This document shows positions 17,543-27,251 of a stretch of 64,000 nt of DNA, piece after piece. Below the pieces are notes generated by a model, which saw only the letters and a program-made list of their open reading frames with translations, was not told the origin of the DNA and ran no database searches. Source of the stretch: an uncultured Saprospirales bacterium (GTDB lineage Bacteria; Bacteroidota; Bacteroidia; Chitinophagales; Saprospiraceae); assembly GCA_937864265.1 (NCBI GenBank), contig CALMIR010000017.1:1-64000 (forward strand), read 5' to 3'. A program made the translations under genes and the position numbers. How positions within the stretch are numbered: the stretch's first letter is position 1; each line of letters starts with the position of its first letter.

Positions 17543-17974
17543 TAGTTTATTGGCTTTCGCTGATTCAATCGGGTAAAAAATGCTCTTTTACGAGGTAGGA
17601 TGTAAAAGATTACCCATTTAGCTCAAATATTCAACAAAGGAAGTTATTGAACATAAATTCGATGTTATGCTATTGTTAATTTTATGTTAAGTCATTGTTT
17701 TGAAAGTGGAAATTAGCCTTTAAAAGGCATCGGCCTACTGTTTTTTACAAAATACTGGCATTTTTCCGTTGCCGCAAAATGGTCAAAGTAATAAAAAATC
17801 AATGCATCTTATAGTATTCTATATAATTTTTTCGTATCTTTAGCGTCACATTCCTCAGTAAAAAATCCTTTTCAGCAGAACCCCTGTTTCAATTTTTAGT
17901 TCTACCTATTGGAAAGTGCGTCTTGCCTTTTCCGAATGAACAGGCTTTTTTCTATTAACCATAACCAAATCATT
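17543..17974. other. 432-bp intergenic region, divergent upstream sequences
   Basis: No gene is visible. It holds two small inverted repeats, CTTTTAC/GTAAAAG (17585-17608) and the palindrome GCCTTTAAAAGGC (17716-17728), and a near-match to the -7 box, TATCTTTA (17835-17842), for the repeat-protein gene. An open frame extends into it from the repeat-protein gene (TTG at 17909), but the signal peptide starts only at 17975. Confidence 0.5.
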
Positions 17975-20900
17975 ATGCGATTTAAGTACACCCTTCCTGT
18001 GTTGCTTGTTCTTTTTAGCAGCACTACTTTAGTCTATGCACAATTCCCTTGTTTTGGCGGCATGGAAATCACAACAAGCGTTGCAGGCGACACCATTGAC
18101 CTCTGCGTGGATGTTCAGACCAGCCAAATTCGCTTCAGCCCGAATATAGGCGCATTGCCTTTCGGCTATATCGTTGTTGATGCGAATGACGAAATTGTTT
18201 ATTACGGATTAAGTGGAAACATCGACTTTGGAATCCTACCTGGAGGTAACCTAAGGGTATATGGATTCAACTTTACAGGCATTCTTCCCAATCCTGGACC
18301 GATTGGTGAAAATTTCAATGATGCCATTCTGGCATTTGGCTGTTTTGAGCTGACCAGCAATTTTATCACCATCATTGGCGATGGGCTAACAGGTGGGATG
18401 GTCAGTACGGATACTGGTGAAACAGAAGTATTTACCTGTCCGGGCGACAGCATTCCAGATATAGTCAGTTTTACGAATACAGGAGCCAGTGCCGGGGCTA
18501 GTTTTACCTATCTCATTACGGATGAGAATAACGTCATTTTGGACATTCCAATGGGCAATTCCGTGGATTTTGACAGTGCTGGCTTGGGCGTTTGTCGGGT
18601 TTGGGGCTTGGCTTATACCGGAGCGCTCACTGCTCAGGTGGGCGATGATATCGATACGACGAATCTGGCAGAGACTTGCTTTGGGCTGTCCACCAACTAT
18701 GTTACAGTTATCCGCAGCGAAGCCGAGGGCGGCACGGTATCTACAGAAGCGGGCGAGACGGAACTTACGGTTTGTGTAGGTGATGGCGAGGCGGATGTTG
18801 TTTATTTTGACAGTACAGGCGCGAGCAATACCCTTTATGCCTATGTGCTTACCGATACCAATAATGTGATCTTGTCCCTGCTTTCGGGTGATTTCATTGA
18901 TTTTGACTCGATGGGTGTTGGCGTGTGCCGGGTTTGGGGTTTGGCTTATACGGGTAATGTCACTGCAATGGCTGGCGATACCGCCTCAATGGTTACACTG
19001 ACGGATGGATGTTTTGATCTTTCAGACAACTACGTGACGATCAGTCGAGCATCTCCTGATGGCGGCATGGTCATGACAGATGATGGTGAAACGGAAGTTT
19101 ATACTTGTCCTGGCGATAGCATACCCGATCTGGTTCGCTTTGATAGCCTGAATACCAGTGGGGGAAGTTATACCTATGTGGTGACGGATACCAATAACGT
19201 CATTTTGTCGCTGCCAGCAGCCGATTCGGTGGACTTTGACGGTGCCGGAGTTGGTATTTGCCGGGTATGGGGTTTGGCCTATACGGGCAGCATTACGGCC
19301 ATGGTTGGCGATACCGCTTCTGCTGTTGATTTGAGCGATGGCTGTTTTGATTTATCCGATAATTACATCACCATCTATCGGGAAAATCCGAATGGCGGCA
19401 TGGTGATGACGGAAGACAGCTTGACGGTTGTTTACACTTGCCCGGGGGACGGCATGCCGGATATCGTGCGTTTTGACAGCATCAACACAAGTGGGAGTTT
19501 TTATGCCTATGTAGTGACCGATACTCAGAATGTGATCCTGGCCTTGCCTGGAACAGACTTTTTTGATTTTGACGCAGCGGGCACAGGTAGCTGTCGGGTG
19601 TGGGGCATGGCTTACACCGGTAATATCGTTGCTACGATAGGCGATACGGCATCCCTGGCTATTTTATCCGATGCTTGCTACGACCTTTCAGATAACTACA
19701 TTACCATTTATCGGGAAGTACCCAATGGAGGTTTGGTGATGACCGCCTCAGGCGCCAGCGAAGCCTTTGTTTGTCCCGGAGATGGGTTGGCAGACCTGAT
19801 CACTTTTGCCAGCGACAGCGTGAGCAATACTGCATTTGTGTATGTCATCACCGATTCCAATTATGTTATTGTGGACTTGCCAAGTGGCAATACGGCGGAT
19901 TTTGAAGATTTGGGTGCTGGTGTTTTCTGGGTATGGGGGCTGGCTTATACCGGCAATCTGACTGCTATGTTAGGCGATACAGCGTCAATCATCAACCTGA
20001 GCGACGATTGTTTTGACCTGTCGGATAACTTTATAACCGTGTATAGCGAAAACCCGGAAGCAGGAACAGTAGAAATAGAAGGAGGTGGCACCGATGCCTT
20101 CGTATGTGCAGGTGATGGCATACCGGATGTGATTCATTTTGACAGTATAGGCGTGAGCAATAGTCAATACACGTATGTGGTGACGGATACCAATAATGTC
20201 ATTCTATCACTGCCTGGAGCCGATTCTGTTGATTTTGAAGGGGCTGATGAAGGCATTTGCCGGGTGTGGGGCTTGGCATATACTGGAAATGTGGTTGCTA
20301 TGATAGGCGATACGGCATCTTTGGTAGCACTTTCTGATGCTTGCTTTGATTTATCCGATAATTACATCAGCGTTGTTAGAGAAGGGATTAACGGCGGTAT
20401 GGTGATGACGGAAGACAGCACCACCATCGTGTATATTTGCCCGAGTAATGGCATTGCCGATACCGTTCGTTTCGACAGTACGGGGGTTGGCAATGATCTA
20501 TTTACGTATGTGATTACGGATACTTTCAACGTAATTTTATCCCTACCAACAGGCGATTTTGCCGATTTTGAGGATGGCGGTGTCGGTGTTTGTCGGGTAT
20601 GGGGCTTGGCTTATACGGATAGTTTGACCGCTATGGTTGGGGATACAGCCTCATTGGTAGCCCTGTCGAATGGTTGTTTTGATTTATCCGATAACTACAT
20701 CACGGTATATCGCGAAATTCCAGAAGGTGGTACACTGGCAACCATCGAGGGGGATTCGGCAACAACGGTATGTGTAAATGCGGGTTTTGCCAATACAGTG
20801 GAAGTCGTTGTCAGCGGAGCCAGTAACAGCCAATATGCCTATGTGGTAACCGACACCATGAATATCATTTTGTCCATATCTGATCAACCACTTGTTAGTT

Positions 20901-22009
20901 TTGAAGACAGCGGCTCGGGTGAATGCCGATTATGGGGACTGGCTTACACGGGGAATATCCTCGCTATGCCAGGCGATACCGCGTCTCTGGTCGCCTTTTC
21001 TGATGACTGCTTCGATTTATCGGACAATTTCATTACGGTAAATCGCATACAGACGGAATCGGGAATGGTCAGTACGGTTGACGGACAAACAGAGGTGTAT
21101 GTATGCCCCGGTGATGGCAATCCAGATGTAGTCTTTTTTGACAATACCAATTACATCGGCGAGTTTTTTGCTTTTGTGATTACGGATACGAATAATGTAA
21201 TTGTCGGCTTCACGGAAATCAATTTTGCCAATTTTGATGGGGTAGGGGAAGGCATCAATCAAGTATGGGGCTTGGCTTATACGGGCAATTTAACAGCCAT
21301 GCTAGGCGATACCCTCGCTACGACTATCCTGACGGATGGCTGCTATGATTTGTCCGAAAACTTTGTCACCATCAATCGGGCGATCCCCGATGCGGGCATG
21401 GTCACGACCCAGTCAGGCGATTTGTCCGTAACGGTAACAGTTGGGGACGATATTGCGGATTTGGTACAATTCGACAGCACAGGCGTGAGCAATAGCTTAT
21501 TTGCCTATGTTATCACGGATGAAAACAATAGCCTGCTGACCTTCTTTGGCGGCGATGTTTTTGACTTTGAACCATCAGCTCCTGGTATCAATCAAGTATG
21601 GGGGCTGGCTTACACGGGCAATATAACGATTATGCCGGGGGATAATGTACTCAACACACCTTTTACAGACGATTGCTACGCCATCAGCGATACTTTTGTA
21701 ACGGTAACTTTAGAACCTTTCATGCAACAAATTCCGGGAAGCCAACAGGTGGTTTTGGAAAACCGCTCTGAAGCTTGGCCGAATCCGGTAAGCGACCAGT
21801 TATCAGTTCAAGTAGTTGGTGTTGAAAACGCTGTTGTACAACTGCGCATCATAGATTGTCGCGGCAACATCATGGTACAGCGCCGCATTCCGGGCGATGA
21901 AGTAACTCTAACACAGGACATTCCGGTTCGACATCTGCTGCCCGGAATTTATACCTTACTGATTGAGCAGGGTGGCAGCAGCGAATACCTGCGATTTGTG
22001 AAAGAATAA
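17975..22009 (+). CDS. T9SS-exported protein with eleven 111-112-residue tandem repeats
   Basis: A 1344-residue secreted protein. The signal peptide MRFKYTLPVLLVLFSS...VYAQ is followed by eleven tandem units. A typical unit begins GGMVMTxDGETEVYTCPGD, continues with a YxYVVTDTNNVILSLP strand, then CRVWGLAYTGN, GDTAS and CFDLSDNYIT. The first unit is divergent. The C-terminus (about 1265-1344) is a T9SS type A sorting domain: AWPNPVSDQL, a central beta-sandwich and LPGIYTLLIEQ...LRFVKE. T9SS carries such proteins across the outer membrane and anchors or releases them. The regular cysteines near the start, middle and end of most units suggest intra-repeat disulfides. Function unknown; adhesion or surface-layer roles are plausible. 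It has its own terminator, and the phosphatase gene follows. Confidence 0.88.
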   Translation: MRFKYTLPVLLVLFSSTTLVYAQFPCFGGMEITTSVAGDTIDLCVDVQTSQIRFSPNIGALPFGYIVVDANDEIVYYGLSGNIDFGILPGGNLRVYGFNFTGILPNPGPIGENFNDAILAFGCFELTSNFITIIGDGLTGGMVSTDTGETEVFTCPGDSIPDIVSFTNTGASAGASFTYLITDENNVILDIPMGNSVDFDSAGLGVCRVWGLAYTGALTAQVGDDIDTTNLAETCFGLSTNYVTVIRSEAEGGTVSTEAGETELTVCVGDGEADVVYFDSTGASNTLYAYVLTDTNNVILSLLSGDFIDFDSMGVGVCRVWGLAYTGNVTAMAGDTASMVTLTDGCFDLSDNYVTISRASPDGGMVMTDDGETEVYTCPGDSIPDLVRFDSLNTSGGSYTYVVTDTNNVILSLPAADSVDFDGAGVGICRVWGLAYTGSITAMVGDTASAVDLSDGCFDLSDNYITIYRENPNGGMVMTEDSLTVVYTCPGDGMPDIVRFDSINTSGSFYAYVVTDTQNVILALPGTDFFDFDAAGTGSCRVWGMAYTGNIVATIGDTASLAILSDACYDLSDNYITIYREVPNGGLVMTASGASEAFVCPGDGLADLITFASDSVSNTAFVYVITDSNYVIVDLPSGNTADFEDLGAGVFWVWGLAYTGNLTAMLGDTASIINLSDDCFDLSDNFITVYSENPEAGTVEIEGGGTDAFVCAGDGIPDVIHFDSIGVSNSQYTYVVTDTNNVILSLPGADSVDFEGADEGICRVWGLAYTGNVVAMIGDTASLVALSDACFDLSDNYISVVREGINGGMVMTEDSTTIVYICPSNGIADTVRFDSTGVGNDLFTYVITDTFNVILSLPTGDFADFEDGGVGVCRVWGLAYTDSLTAMVGDTASLVALSNGCFDLSDNYITVYREIPEGGTLATIEGDSATTVCVNAGFANTVEVVVSGASNSQYAYVVTDTMNIILSISDQPLVSFEDSGSGECRLWGLAYTGNILAMPGDTASLVAFSDDCFDLSDNFITVNRIQTESGMVSTVDGQTEVYVCPGDGNPDVVFFDNTNYIGEFFAFVITDTNNVIVGFTEINFANFDGVGEGINQVWGLAYTGNLTAMLGDTLATTILTDGCYDLSENFVTINRAIPDAGMVTTQSGDLSVTVTVGDDIADLVQFDSTGVSNSLFAYVITDENNSLLTFFGGDVFDFEPSAPGINQVWGLAYTGNITIMPGDNVLNTPFTDDCYAISDTFVTVTLEPFMQQIPGSQQVVLENRSEAWPNPVSDQLSVQVVGVENAVVQLRIIDCRGNIMVQRRIPGDEVTLTQDIPVRHLLPGIYTLLIEQGGSSEYLRFVKE
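18056..21724 (+). repeat. Eleven in-frame tandem repeats, period 333-336 bp
   Basis: The GG(M/T)V motif opens units at 18056, 18392, 18728, 19061, 19394, 19727, 20060, 20393, 20726, 21059 and 21392. The first two intervals are 336 bp, the third is 333, and all later intervals are exactly 333 bp. Units differ at many synonymous and non-synonymous positions, so they are old or diversified repeats, not fresh duplications. Confidence 0.9.
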
Positions 22010-22066
22010 GAACCAGAATATATCTTCTTTTTCCACTCAGGTGGTTAAAGCAATGGAATAGCAAAT

Positions 22067-22096
22067 AAGGCCGGCTGCCGAGCGGTGGTCGGCCTT
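22067..22096 (+). terminator. Terminator of the repeat-protein gene
   Basis: AAGGCCG (22067-22073) pairs with CGGCCTT (22090-22096), extended by wobble-containing pairs around the loop GAGC and followed by TTACTTTGCT. It lies 58 bp after the stop codon. Confidence 0.6.
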
Positions 22097-22160
22097 ACTT
22101 TGCTATATGATAAGCATTTTGCGAAGCGTAAAGCACATCGAGTATCAAAACCATAAGGAT

Positions 22161-22679
22161 ATGAAAAGGCTAACTTACTTGTTTTTGGGCATAGCGGTAC
22201 TGCTTTTTTTTAGTTGTCGGCCACAATCAATTGTGGAGGCAGAAACCAGCAGTACCCTGATATTGGTTCGGCACGCGGAGAAAGCCAGCGATACCGAAGA
22301 CCCGGATTTAACCGAAGAAGGGTACATAAGGGCCAAGCGATTGGCGGAAATGTTATCGAAGCTAAAGCTCGCAGCGGTGTATAGCACGGATTATAAGCGA
22401 ACGCGGCTGACTGCCCAGCCCGTTGCCGATCAACAAGGTGTGGAGCTGAGCATTTACTCGCCTGAGGAGCCGGCGGCTTTTTTACAACAGCTTCTGGAAA
22501 AACATGGCGGCGGCGAAACGGTACTTATTGTAGGGCATTCTAATACAGTGCCTGAGATGCTGGGATTGCTGGATACGACGCAAGTCTGGCCTACAATAGC
22601 GGATACAGATTACGGGAATGTGTTTTTCGCTCGCTTGGCGCAAATGGGAGTTGCTGAGATTATGGAGCTGCGCTATTGA
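22161..22679 (+). CDS. Histidine phosphatase family lipoprotein
   Basis: A 172-residue member of the histidine phosphatase (phosphoglycerate mutase-like, SixA-like) superfamily. It begins MKRLTYLFLGIAVLLFFSC with lipobox FFSC (Cys19), so it is probably a lipoprotein acting outside the cytoplasm. The catalytic RHAEK (His38), the DLTEEGYIRAKRLAEML helix, STDYKRTRLTAQP and the second histidine in VGHSNTVPEML are all present. The open frame extends 18 codons upstream, but only the ATG at 22161 gives the signal peptide. Substrate is unknown. It converges on the TonB-dependent receptor gene with a strong shared hairpin between. Confidence 0.88.
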   Translation: MKRLTYLFLGIAVLLFFSCRPQSIVEAETSSTLILVRHAEKASDTEDPDLTEEGYIRAKRLAEMLSKLKLAAVYSTDYKRTRLTAQPVADQQGVELSIYSPEEPAAFLQQLLEKHGGGETVLIVGHSNTVPEMLGLLDTTQVWPTIADTDYGNVFFARLAQMGVAEIMELRY

Positions 22680-22686
22680 AGACACC

Positions 22687-22737
22687 GCTATTTTGTGCTG
22701 CCAAGCCAAAATAAAATGGCTTGACAGCACGAATAGC
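22687..22737. terminator. Strong bidirectional hairpin between convergent genes
   Basis: Arms GCTATT (22687-22692), GTGCTG (22695-22700) and CAAGCCA (22702-22708) pair with TGGCTTG (22717-22723), CAGCAC (22725-22730) and AATAGC (22732-22737). That is 19 base pairs with one internal loop and one C/A mismatch, and an 8-base AAATAAAA loop. It fills the gap between the phosphatase and receptor stop codons. Confidence 0.7.
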
Positions 22738-22750
22738 CGCGTATTAATTG

Positions 22751-25639
22751 TTAAAATTTATGTCCATAACCAATGCCGAAAGAGATGCCGGGGTTTAAGC
22801 GGCTAAAGAGTTGGTTTTCGGCTTCAAAAGAACGGAAGCTGCTTTCCAACTTATCGTTCAGGATATTGGCTATTTTGAAATCAATGGTAGAGTTGCGGTC
22901 TTTGCCAAAACGCTTGATGATGCTGAAATTCAAGCTATGGAAAGGGTCGAGGAATACATCTGGATAAAGCCCTACACCTACGATGCTCAAGGTAGAGCCT
23001 TTGACGTTATAAAACAGACCAGCATCCAATCCTGACTCAGTATTGCTATAAGTAATACCAGCATTGATCACGAAAGGGGATTGCCCGGCCATTTGGCGGG
23101 TACGTTCGATGGTTTCGCCTGTCCGCTCAAAGCCTTTTCTGGAATTGAATTCCAGATCAGTCATGTCAATTTGCGATTCTACAAGGGTGACATTGCTGCT
23201 GATACTTAGGTTGCGCAGTGCTGGGGACAGGAAGTCCAATTCTTTACGAAATTCCAATTCTACCCCATAGAGCTGACCATCGCCCACGTTGCGGGGCTGG
23301 AACTCTGTGCTGGTTTGCTGTTCTGGGATACGTACCAATTCGATGGGGTTATCAAATTGCTTGTAAAAACCACTGATAGAGAATATTTGCTCTCTTTCCA
23401 AGAACCATTCCCAGCGCAGGTCAAAGTTATTGATGCGCGTTTCGCTCAAGTTCCCGTCCCAATCGCTATAGGTAAAAAGAGAACCATTGAAAATACGGTT
23501 GGTGATAGGGTCAATGATTTGAGCGAAAGATAGTTCTTTGAAAGAAGGGCGTGCAATGGTGCGAGAATAGGAAGCACGCAGGTTTTGACTTTCAGTTAGT
23601 GCATAAATCAAATTGACGGAGGGGAAAAAATCCAGCGCGTCTAGTACGACTTCGTTGTCGAGGTTTCTGCCGCTAGAGTCTCCGCTAGCGAATTTTTGGT
23701 CGCGTCCTGTGTGGCGTTGAGTAAAGTTTTCTGCCCGAACACCCAAGATGGTTTTTAAGTTGCGAATCGGGGTAAACTCATTAGAAATGTAAGCCCCTGT
23801 ATTGTTTATGTTAGAAGAATAAGCGTTGGGGTTGGGAGTGTTGTTGCCCGACTGATAATAGATGCTGTTGGGGCGGTTGGGATAAATGTACTGATCTTGT
23901 AATACCAGGGATGCATCCAAGGGATTGGGCCAAGATTGGTTGGCAAAGAACTGAATATCGAAGAATAGGATTTCATAATCCCGTTCTTTGAAGGCATGAC
24001 TGGCACCAAATTTCAATTTGGCGTCGCTGCCTTTGAATACGTATTTCTTTGTAAGGTCTACTTTCCCGATGATATTGGTTTCATCGAGATAGCGCCAAAT
24101 CCTAGATGGGTTGCCTGCCGCACCAGCACTAAAGAAGGTGTCAACAGGCGTATAAGTCAAAGCAGTTTTGCGAATATCGGGGTCGGTTGATACCGAAATG
24201 GTAGGCGAAATACGCCAGTCAATTTCCCAGCCAGACTGCCCAGTTACATGGGTACCGTTGAGCAATACATTGCTCAGGGAGCGTTCATTGTATTCTAGGT
24301 TGTCAGAATTGGCGATGTACCCTGACTGACCAACGGCTTCTCCATCGTTGATAATATCGAATTTACCAGCCCGGCTTTCGCCGTTTTGCAAGCGCATCGC
24401 TGTAAGTCTGATTTTGGTAAGCTTGGTTTTGTAGGCAAGCCCGCCCAGAATTCCGATAAGTATATTTTTTTCGCCTATTTCCCCATCTTGAATAGTGGCA
24501 TAGCGTATCTCGAAAGCATCGGGGTCGGAGAAACGCTGGTATTCAGCGTTTATCACCTCATCATAAAAATTGTAGTCTGTTTTGTAAGAAATCGAAAAAA
24601 TGTATCCCAGTTTGGATTTAGAATCATCGCCTTTACCCAGATCAACTTGGTTGCCCAAAGACAAGCCTGCGCCAAAATTCAGAAAGCTGCTCTGCCGTTC
24701 AACAGCCAGGGTTGGGTTGAAACTTCTTACAAAATCTGATACTTCTTGGTCGCTGAAAAAAATAGGTGTTGGAATAGTTTCCTGATTTGCAGCGGCGGGC
24801 AGTTCGCGAGTACCATCATCATAGCCTAAGAAATCTGTTGCCCCCCCTTCATAACTGAGGAAATCGGAATTGAGGTTCATTTGAGGGTTGTAAGAGGTGC
24901 TTACAGATACATTGAAAATCTTTTCTTCAGGAAAATCCTTCGTTTCAACATTTAAAAGACCACCTGTGAAGTCGGCTGGCATATCGGCGGTAAAGTTTTT
25001 GCTCACCACGATGTTGTCTATCAGGTTGGTCGGGAAAATATCCATTTGCAGGGTATTCCGGTCGGGGTCAAGGCCGGGAATTTCCACGTTGTTCAAGGTT
25101 GTCTTAGAGTAGCGGTCGCCCAAGCCACGGACATATACATATTTGCCGCCTTCAACCGAAACACCTGTTACCCTTTTAGCTGCTTCTACCGCAGTTGCAT
25201 CGCCGGTTAGCTTCATTTTGGCCGAGGATACACCGTCCATCATCACAGCAGAATTCTTTTTCACCGTAAGCAGAGCAGCTTCTGAGGTTTTGATCACTTT
25301 GGCTGTTACTACCACCTCGGCCAGTTCAAGGCTGCTTTCTGCCAAACGAATGTTTTCAAAAAGCGCAACTTGGCCTGCGGCCACCTCCACCGTTTCGATA
25401 TTTAGGGTTTGATACCCAATATAAGTAATCTGGAGTGTGTAGATACCAGGGGCTACATCAACGCTGAATGTGCCGTCTAGGTCGGTAGTAGTACCCGTAG
25501 CCAATTCTTGGATCAGTATGTTGGCACCGATGATGGGTTCTCCATTGGAGTCTTCAATAACGGACCCGCGGATGATGCCATCCTGAGCCGAAAGCAGCCA
25601 TGCGGGCAGCAAAAATAAAAGGAGTAGTAACTGTTTCAT
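22751..25639 (-). CDS. TonB-dependent outer-membrane receptor
   Basis: A 962-residue TonB-dependent receptor. It has a signal peptide (MKQLLLLLFLLPAWLLSAQ), a carboxypeptidase-regulatory-like domain (about 22-105, GSVIEDSNGEPIIGANI), a plug (about 115-235, including YVYVRGLGDRYSKTTLNN) and a long beta-barrel ending in GISFGIGYGHKF with the terminal aromatic residue. Such receptors import large substrates through the outer membrane using TonB/ExbBD energy; substrate unknown. It is not of the SusC length class and has no SusD next to it. Instead the upstream gene on the same strand is a beta-helix lipoprotein, separated by a strong hairpin that may lower receptor expression relative to the lipoprotein. 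Confidence 0.92.
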   Translation of the reverse strand: MKQLLLLLFLLPAWLLSAQDGIIRGSVIEDSNGEPIIGANILIQELATGTTTDLDGTFSVDVAPGIYTLQITYIGYQTLNIETVEVAAGQVALFENIRLAESSLELAEVVVTAKVIKTSEAALLTVKKNSAVMMDGVSSAKMKLTGDATAVEAAKRVTGVSVEGGKYVYVRGLGDRYSKTTLNNVEIPGLDPDRNTLQMDIFPTNLIDNIVVSKNFTADMPADFTGGLLNVETKDFPEEKIFNVSVSTSYNPQMNLNSDFLSYEGGATDFLGYDDGTRELPAAANQETIPTPIFFSDQEVSDFVRSFNPTLAVERQSSFLNFGAGLSLGNQVDLGKGDDSKSKLGYIFSISYKTDYNFYDEVINAEYQRFSDPDAFEIRYATIQDGEIGEKNILIGILGGLAYKTKLTKIRLTAMRLQNGESRAGKFDIINDGEAVGQSGYIANSDNLEYNERSLSNVLLNGTHVTGQSGWEIDWRISPTISVSTDPDIRKTALTYTPVDTFFSAGAAGNPSRIWRYLDETNIIGKVDLTKKYVFKGSDAKLKFGASHAFKERDYEILFFDIQFFANQSWPNPLDASLVLQDQYIYPNRPNSIYYQSGNNTPNPNAYSSNINNTGAYISNEFTPIRNLKTILGVRAENFTQRHTGRDQKFASGDSSGRNLDNEVVLDALDFFPSVNLIYALTESQNLRASYSRTIARPSFKELSFAQIIDPITNRIFNGSLFTYSDWDGNLSETRINNFDLRWEWFLEREQIFSISGFYKQFDNPIELVRIPEQQTSTEFQPRNVGDGQLYGVELEFRKELDFLSPALRNLSISSNVTLVESQIDMTDLEFNSRKGFERTGETIERTRQMAGQSPFVINAGITYSNTESGLDAGLFYNVKGSTLSIVGVGLYPDVFLDPFHSLNFSIIKRFGKDRNSTIDFKIANILNDKLESSFRSFEAENQLFSRLNPGISFGIGYGHKF

Positions 25640-25675
25640 ATTTTAAAAAATTAGATCAGGTGTTTCATAAAATAA

Positions 25676-25713
25676 GGAAAAGATTTGTAAACCAAAGATT
25701 ACAAATCTTTTCC
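25676..25713 (-). terminator. Intercistronic 15-bp hairpin (terminator or attenuator)
   Basis: GGAAAAGATTTGTAA (25676-25690) and TTACAAATCTTTTCC (25699-25713) are perfect 15-bp complements with an 8-base loop. On the minus strand it follows the beta-helix lipoprotein gene, precedes the receptor gene, and is trailed by TTATTTTATG. Confidence 0.65.
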
Positions 25714-25763
25714 CTAAATTAGAAATGAATGATATGTGAAATTAGATATTTCGACATAAAGAA

Positions 25764-27251
25764 TTAGATACCTGTAATGGCACCTGCCTTTGAAGCCCAT
25801 GTCCAACCGAACACAGAAGTATCGGCTTGAGGTGTGGTACCAGCTACGATACCAGCAGGAACAGGCTCACCATTCACGTAGTTGCCCAAGTCGGCAGCAG
25901 GTACATTGATGATAATGTTGTCGAAGATAACATCTACGGCAGTAATACGGTTGATTTTCTGACCTTCAGCAGCACCTGTGATGTAGATGTTTTTCAACGC
26001 AACAATAGAGTTGGCGTCCACGTTGATCAAATCTTCAGATACGCGATCGGCATCAGAAGCGATTACAGAACCGTTCTGGATGGTATGGCCACCCAAGAAA
26101 GAACCTTCTGGGCCATCCAACTCAAAGTTATGGCCAGCAGGAGTGATAACCACGAAGTTATCCAGAGTACCTCTCCAAGCTTGGTCAGTGTCAATACCAT
26201 CATCACCTGTGTTCCAAACCACTACGTTGTTAACGTTAACTGTGCCTCCAAACCATTCGATACCGTCGTCTTGGTTAGATACGATTTCGACGTGCTCGAT
26301 AACAGTAGCAGAACCAACAGCACCCAAAGTCAAACCGTTGATTTCGTTACCTGAACCGATATTGGCACCACCGTGGCGGATAGAAATATAACGGATAACG
26401 CCAGAGTTGTCAGCATCATTAGTACCACCGTACAGACCATTTGGATCAGAGGTAGGGATACCTTCGATTTGTACTTCACTTACGTCTTCGTCGTTGTCGT
26501 TAGAAGCAGAAATAACCGCTTTACCCAACACAATCACACCACCCCAAAGACCGTTGATAACAGGGTCGAGGTTAGGGCTAGCGTAGTTACCAGCAGCAAC
26601 ATCTTCTGGCTGAATTTCATCGGCAACAGATGTGAAAATGATAGGAAGTGCAGCAGTACCTTCAGCCATCAACTTAGCACCGCGAGCAATCAACAGCGCA
26701 GTAGCATTGGCACCAGTACCTGCTTCGCCTTTGATAACGGTACCTGGCTCGATAGTCAAGGTTGCACCATCCAAAACGGTGATACGACCACCCAAAACAT
26801 AAACTTTATCAGCAGTCCAAGTAGCATCAGCACTGATGTTGCTAGTTAGTCTTACCGTTTTCTCATCTTCTGCAATATCAATTACAGCGGTACCAGAAGC
26901 TTTCTGGTTTTCGGAGTCAGTAACAGTCAGGGTGATAGAAGCAGCACCTGCAACTGTGCCTGCATCGAAGTTAATAGTAACTGTGCCACCGCTAACGGCA
27001 CCAGAGCCATTGGTGACAGTAACACCAGAACCAGTAGCTGTGTAAGTAGCAGTCAAACCAGCATCTACGCTAACAGTAAAGTCAACAGATTCGCCAGATG
27101 CGCCATTAGCTACTTCTTTTACGCTGCTTGGCGCAGTTACAGTAGGATCAGCAAATGTGCTACCACCATCATCATCGCCATCGCAAGCAGTGAAGATTAA
27201 GGCTGTAGCCAACATAGAAACAAAGAATAATTTTGAAATTAACTTGTTCAT
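25764..27251 (-). CDS. Cell-surface lipoprotein with Ig-like and beta-helix domains
   Basis: A 495-residue lipoprotein: signal peptide and lipobox ending FTAC (Cys23) followed by DGDDDGG, an acidic flexible linker as seen in surface-exported Bacteroidota lipoproteins. Residues about 35-130 form a cadherin/Ig-like domain (TVTDSENQKASGTAVIDI). Residues about 135-470 look like a right-handed parallel beta-helix, with GGRITVLDGATLTIEPGTVI and repeated Asn/Gly/Ile rungs. Paired with a TonB receptor it is a candidate substrate-capturing partner; that is inference. Its third-position usage is noticeably more uniform than in neighbouring genes, as in highly expressed genes. No enzymatic motif is seen. 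Confidence 0.75.
   Translation of the reverse strand: MNKLISKLFFVSMLATALIFTACDGDDDGGSTFADPTVTAPSSVKEVANGASGESVDFTVSVDAGLTATYTATGSGVTVTNGSGAVSGGTVTINFDAGTVAGAASITLTVTDSENQKASGTAVIDIAEDEKTVRLTSNISADATWTADKVYVLGGRITVLDGATLTIEPGTVIKGEAGTGANATALLIARGAKLMAEGTAALPIIFTSVADEIQPEDVAAGNYASPNLDPVINGLWGGVIVLGKAVISASNDNDEDVSEVQIEGIPTSDPNGLYGGTNDADNSGVIRYISIRHGGANIGSGNEINGLTLGAVGSATVIEHVEIVSNQDDGIEWFGGTVNVNNVVVWNTGDDGIDTDQAWRGTLDNFVVITPAGHNFELDGPEGSFLGGHTIQNGSVIASDADRVSEDLINVDANSIVALKNIYITGAAEGQKINRITAVDVIFDNIIINVPAADLGNYVNGEPVPAGIVAGTTPQADTSVFGWTWASKAGAITGI

Noticed and set aside
17909..17974. Upstream TTG start for the repeat protein
   Set aside because: The extra 22 residues precede a perfect signal peptide that begins at 17975, so they are not part of the protein.
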